Source: Thermoplasmata archaeon
Lineage (GTDB): Archaea; Thermoplasmatota; Thermoplasmata; UBA184
Reading direction: 5' to 3'
Length of the DNA: 13,009 nucleotides
Assembly (NCBI GenBank): GCA_027314845.1
Contig: DAHVAA010000022.1
Location: 1 to 13,009, forward strand
The notes under the pieces were generated by a model that saw nothing but the letters and a program-made list of their open reading frames with translations, ran no database searches and was not told the DNA's origin. The position numbers were made by a program, and so were the translations under genes. Positions 12,750-13,009 of this stretch are shown here, one piece after another (the stretch's first letter is position 1; each line of letters begins with the position of its first letter).

Positions 12750-13009
12750 ATGGCGGACGCGCGTCGGTTCACCCGGCTGCGGGGCTCTATGTCGTGCCCG
12801 ACGACGGGATGTGCCTCTCGACCTTCCTGGTCGTGCGACCGCCCGGCCGGGACCGCGAGGTCCTCCTAGGTCGGGTCGACCCCGATGCCCCGTGGTTCGA
12901 CCTCGCCGCCCTGGAGCCGGACCGTGTCAAGCGGATCGGTTCCCGGTGGATGCTCCCGTCAAGCCAGCTCCTCTTCTTCGAGTCGCCGGACGAATCGGCG
13001 GCCCGGATC
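12750..13009 (+). pseudogene. Partial gene with an apparent 1-bp frameshift, possibly Nudix-like; runs off the window
   Basis: From ATG 12750 the frame reads MADARRFT, then meets a stop at 12867. From 12773 a different frame is open to the window end and looks strongly protein-like: PAAGLYVVPDDGMCLSTF, then VLLGRVDPDAPW and WMLPSSQLLFFESPDESAAR. That second frame has no ATG, GTG or TTG before the core. One extra C in the CCC run at 12772-12774 would join the two as MADARRFTPAAGLYVVPDDG, an intact start. So either the gene is broken by a 1-bp deletion or the sequence has an error. The product faintly recalls archaeal Nudix hydrolases, but the Nudix box would lie beyond the edge, so the family is a guess. 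The 3' end is missing. Confidence 0.45.

Noticed and set aside
1..13009. Mobile element, CRISPR array, prophage or defence system
   Set aside because: No transposase, integrase, spaced direct repeats, toxin-antitoxin pair or defence gene is seen; the genes are mainly housekeeping.

Overview
The window is a very GC-rich piece of archaeal chromosome, most likely from an uncultured member of the Thermoplasmatota. The archaeal signs are a 20S proteasome alpha subunit whose N-terminus closely resembles the Thermoplasma type, an archaeal-type topoisomerase I with several zinc fingers, TATA-like boxes about 26-30 bp before start codons or the tRNA (leaderless or near-leaderless transcripts), and a tRNA gene without an encoded CCA end. 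The lineage is inferred from protein resemblance and base composition only.

Layout, left to right. (1) folD (+) is followed by a small Cys-rich reading frame whose only plausible start is a CTG overlapping the folD stop. (2) A radical SAM protein of the COG2108 type (-) lies divergent to the proteasome alpha gene psmA (+), with a DinB-fold protein (+) after it. (3) A minus-strand cluster reads creatininase-family amidohydrolase, uvrA, uvrC. It has a clear TATA box, a 17-nt gap and an ATGA overlap, and looks like one transcript. (4) topA (-) has its own TATA box. (5) tRNA-Phe(GAA) (+) also has a clear TATA box. (6) A membrane-anchored cupredoxin (-) is divergent to a gene cut by the window end (+). 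That gene appears to carry a 1-bp frameshift, and the divergent promoter region holds an 8-bp perfect inverted repeat.

Functionally this is mostly housekeeping: one-carbon metabolism (folD), protein degradation (psmA), nucleotide excision repair (uvrA and uvrC; uvrB is not here), DNA topology (topA) and tRNA supply. No mobile element, CRISPR array, prophage or defence island is visible. The points most worth checking are inside the genes: FolD has lost the catalytic Lys and Gln; UvrC lacks the usual C-terminal helix-hairpin-helix domain; the cupredoxin has a CuA-like motif with one His missing; and the Cys-rich mini-protein has no normal start codon. I see no convincing new multi-gene system.
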